A stretch of DNA of 64,000 bases from Caprimulgus europaeus. Its lineage: Eukaryota > Chordata > Aves > Caprimulgiformes > Caprimulgidae. The stretch spans positions 53,108,465 to 53,172,464 of the forward strand of contig OU015530.1 in the NCBI GenBank assembly GCA_907165065.1, given 5' to 3'. The notes beneath the pieces were generated by a model that was not told where the DNA came from, did not search any database, and worked only from the letters and a program-made list of their open reading frames with translations. Each line of letters begins with the position of its first letter. Position 1 is the first letter of the stretch. Shown piece by piece: positions 62,930 through 64,000 of the stretch. The translations under genes and the position numbers were made by a program.

Positions 62930-63430
62930 TAGACCAGGTCTTTTCAGTTTGGAAAGCAGATGACCATGAGAGAACAAATTAGAAGGCACCAAAGTCAGGG
63001 ATGGAAAGGAAGAAGCAAAGATGGAACAATTATTCACCTTTTCTCAAAATGAAAGACCCACCTTGATCCAATACAATTACGAGGTGATATACATGAAACA
63101 AATGATTTTCCACCTAAAAATTCTATGGAACTCATTGCCACTGGGTGCTGCAGAGACCCAATGTATAAGTGTACTTAAAAAGGACTAAACAGTTATGAAG
63201 GACAACAATACCAGTGGCTATTAGACAGAATGATTCACAACCAGCTTCCAGCTCAGAAAGCCCTGAGCTGCCAACTGAGAGAGGCTGGAGGGATAAACCA
63301 GGTTACAACATGTTTTGTACAATCTTCTTCCTCCTCCTTCTACCTCTACTTTCAGTGATAGGATGGACCTTTCACATGTTGGATTTTGGTGGGTTTTCTC
63401 TACCAATATGCCATTCCCCAGCCCAGTGGC
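62930..63430 (+). mobile_element. Ancient CR1 3' region
   Basis: Plus strand: CTTTTCAGTTTGGAAAGCAG, then TATGGAACTCATTGCCACTG, TTAAAAAGGACTAAACAG, TATGAAGGACAACAATACC, CAGTGGCTATTAGACAGAAT follow the order of the C-terminus and 3' untranslated region of old turtle/crocodile/bird CR1s (ENLFSLE..., WNSLPQ..., FKKDLD, SGY region). GATAGGATGGACCTTTCACA near 63356 fits the ATACTGGGCTAGATGGACC part near their 3' end. It lacks intact coding capacity. It is clearly older than the neighbouring copies at 61066 and 63622. Confidence 0.65.
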
Positions 63431-63621
63431 ACTTGCATTCTGTTAATTAAAAATTGAGGATGAGCTAAATGAATCAATAGGGAAATCTAAACTGTTGAGT
63501 AAAGACAAGGACTTCTCTCCCAGATATCCACCCCAAGCTGTGTCAGTGCACCAAGTGCTTTGTCAGGCAAAGCAGTTTTATTCTGGAATTCTCTAAGCTT
63601 GGATAAAATATAAAGTAAGTT

Positions 63622-63923
63622 GGGGAGGGACTTTTTACAAAGGCAGATAGTGACAGAACAAGGGGTAATGGCTTTAAACTGGAAGAGGGCAGGTTTAGAT
63701 CAGATATTAGGAAGAAATTTTTTCCTGTGAGTGTGGTCAGACACTGGTACAGCTTACCGAGAGAAGTTGTGGACACTCCTTCCCTGGCAGTTTTCAAAGC
63801 CAAGTTAGATGAGGCTTTGAGCAACCTGGTCTAGTGGAAGGTGTCCCTGCTGATGGCAGGGGGGTTGGAACTGGATGATCTTTAAGGCCCCTTCCAACCC
63901 AAACCAGTCTGTGACTCTATGAT
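63622..63923 (+). mobile_element. CR1 LINE 3' tail
   Basis: Plus strand, starting in the DRTRGNGFKLEEGRFRSDI segment, then a RKKFFPVSVVRHWYSLP-like segment, [30 protein letters not shown] and GACTCTATGAT at the end. It belongs to the same 3' type as 45661-45945. A 93-codon minus frame over it (63543-63824) is the complement of the coding strand and is not a gene. Confidence 0.95.
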
Positions 63924-64000
63924 AAGAACCTAGATATCTTCCACTGTTAGTACAAAGCCTAGTACCATGGAGCTTTAACCTTTTTGAGGTCTCTAGGTTC
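63924..64000. other. Window end, nothing recognised
   Basis: The final 77 bases show no recognisable element. Any feature starting here would be cut by the window edge. Confidence 0.5.

Overview
The window reads as vertebrate, and specifically bird, nuclear DNA. No protein-coding gene, structural RNA gene, CRISPR array or bacterial-style operon could be supported. The strongest evidence for a bird is eleven or more fragments of the CR1 LINE (chicken repeat 1). They have the typical avian 3' ends with short ATTCTATG-type repeats, and their translated tails carry reverse-transcriptase C-terminal motifs such as [13 protein letters not shown]. An LTR-like avian repeat sits next to one of them, and older, heavily decayed CR1 and MIR-like pieces of the kind shared by birds and reptiles are also present. 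Open frames outside repeats are short, overlap on both strands, and have no splice, codon or domain pattern that would make them exons. I regard the window as intergenic or intronic DNA.

Layout. 1-11.1 kb: a compound ATT/GTT microsatellite, then unique sequence with a hairpin-like inverted repeat near 3.8 kb and small AT-rich blocks (6.5, 8.5 and 10.5 kb) that look like candidate conserved non-coding elements. 11.1-30 kb: five CR1 tails in both orientations, separated by unique DNA that includes a CRE palindrome at 15.76 kb and a FOX/SOX-motif-rich stretch at 16.2 kb. 30-45 kb: mostly unique sequence with further AT-rich candidate regulatory blocks, two short CR1 pieces and a MIR-like SINE. 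45.6-50.6 kb: the most repeat-dense part. It holds a CR1 tail, an LTR-like repeat fused to a CR1 tail that is interrupted by a (TTCTC)30 microsatellite, and next to it an old antisense CR1 with a decayed reverse-transcriptase core. 51-59 kb: AT-rich, homeodomain-motif-rich unique DNA, the best candidate for long-range enhancers. 61-64 kb: the longest recent CR1 copy (about 870 bases, with the FADD catalytic motif), an ancient CR1 3' region and one more young CR1 tail.

How it works together. The readable content is retrotransposon history plus possible regulatory DNA. CR1 copies with at least four kinds of 3' end show several waves of insertion. The candidate regulatory blocks are inferred only from base composition and motif content; a multi-species alignment would be needed to confirm them. 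I did not find a convincing new biological system. The most unusual single structure is the LTR-like/CR1/(TTCTC)n composite at 47.7-49.2 kb.
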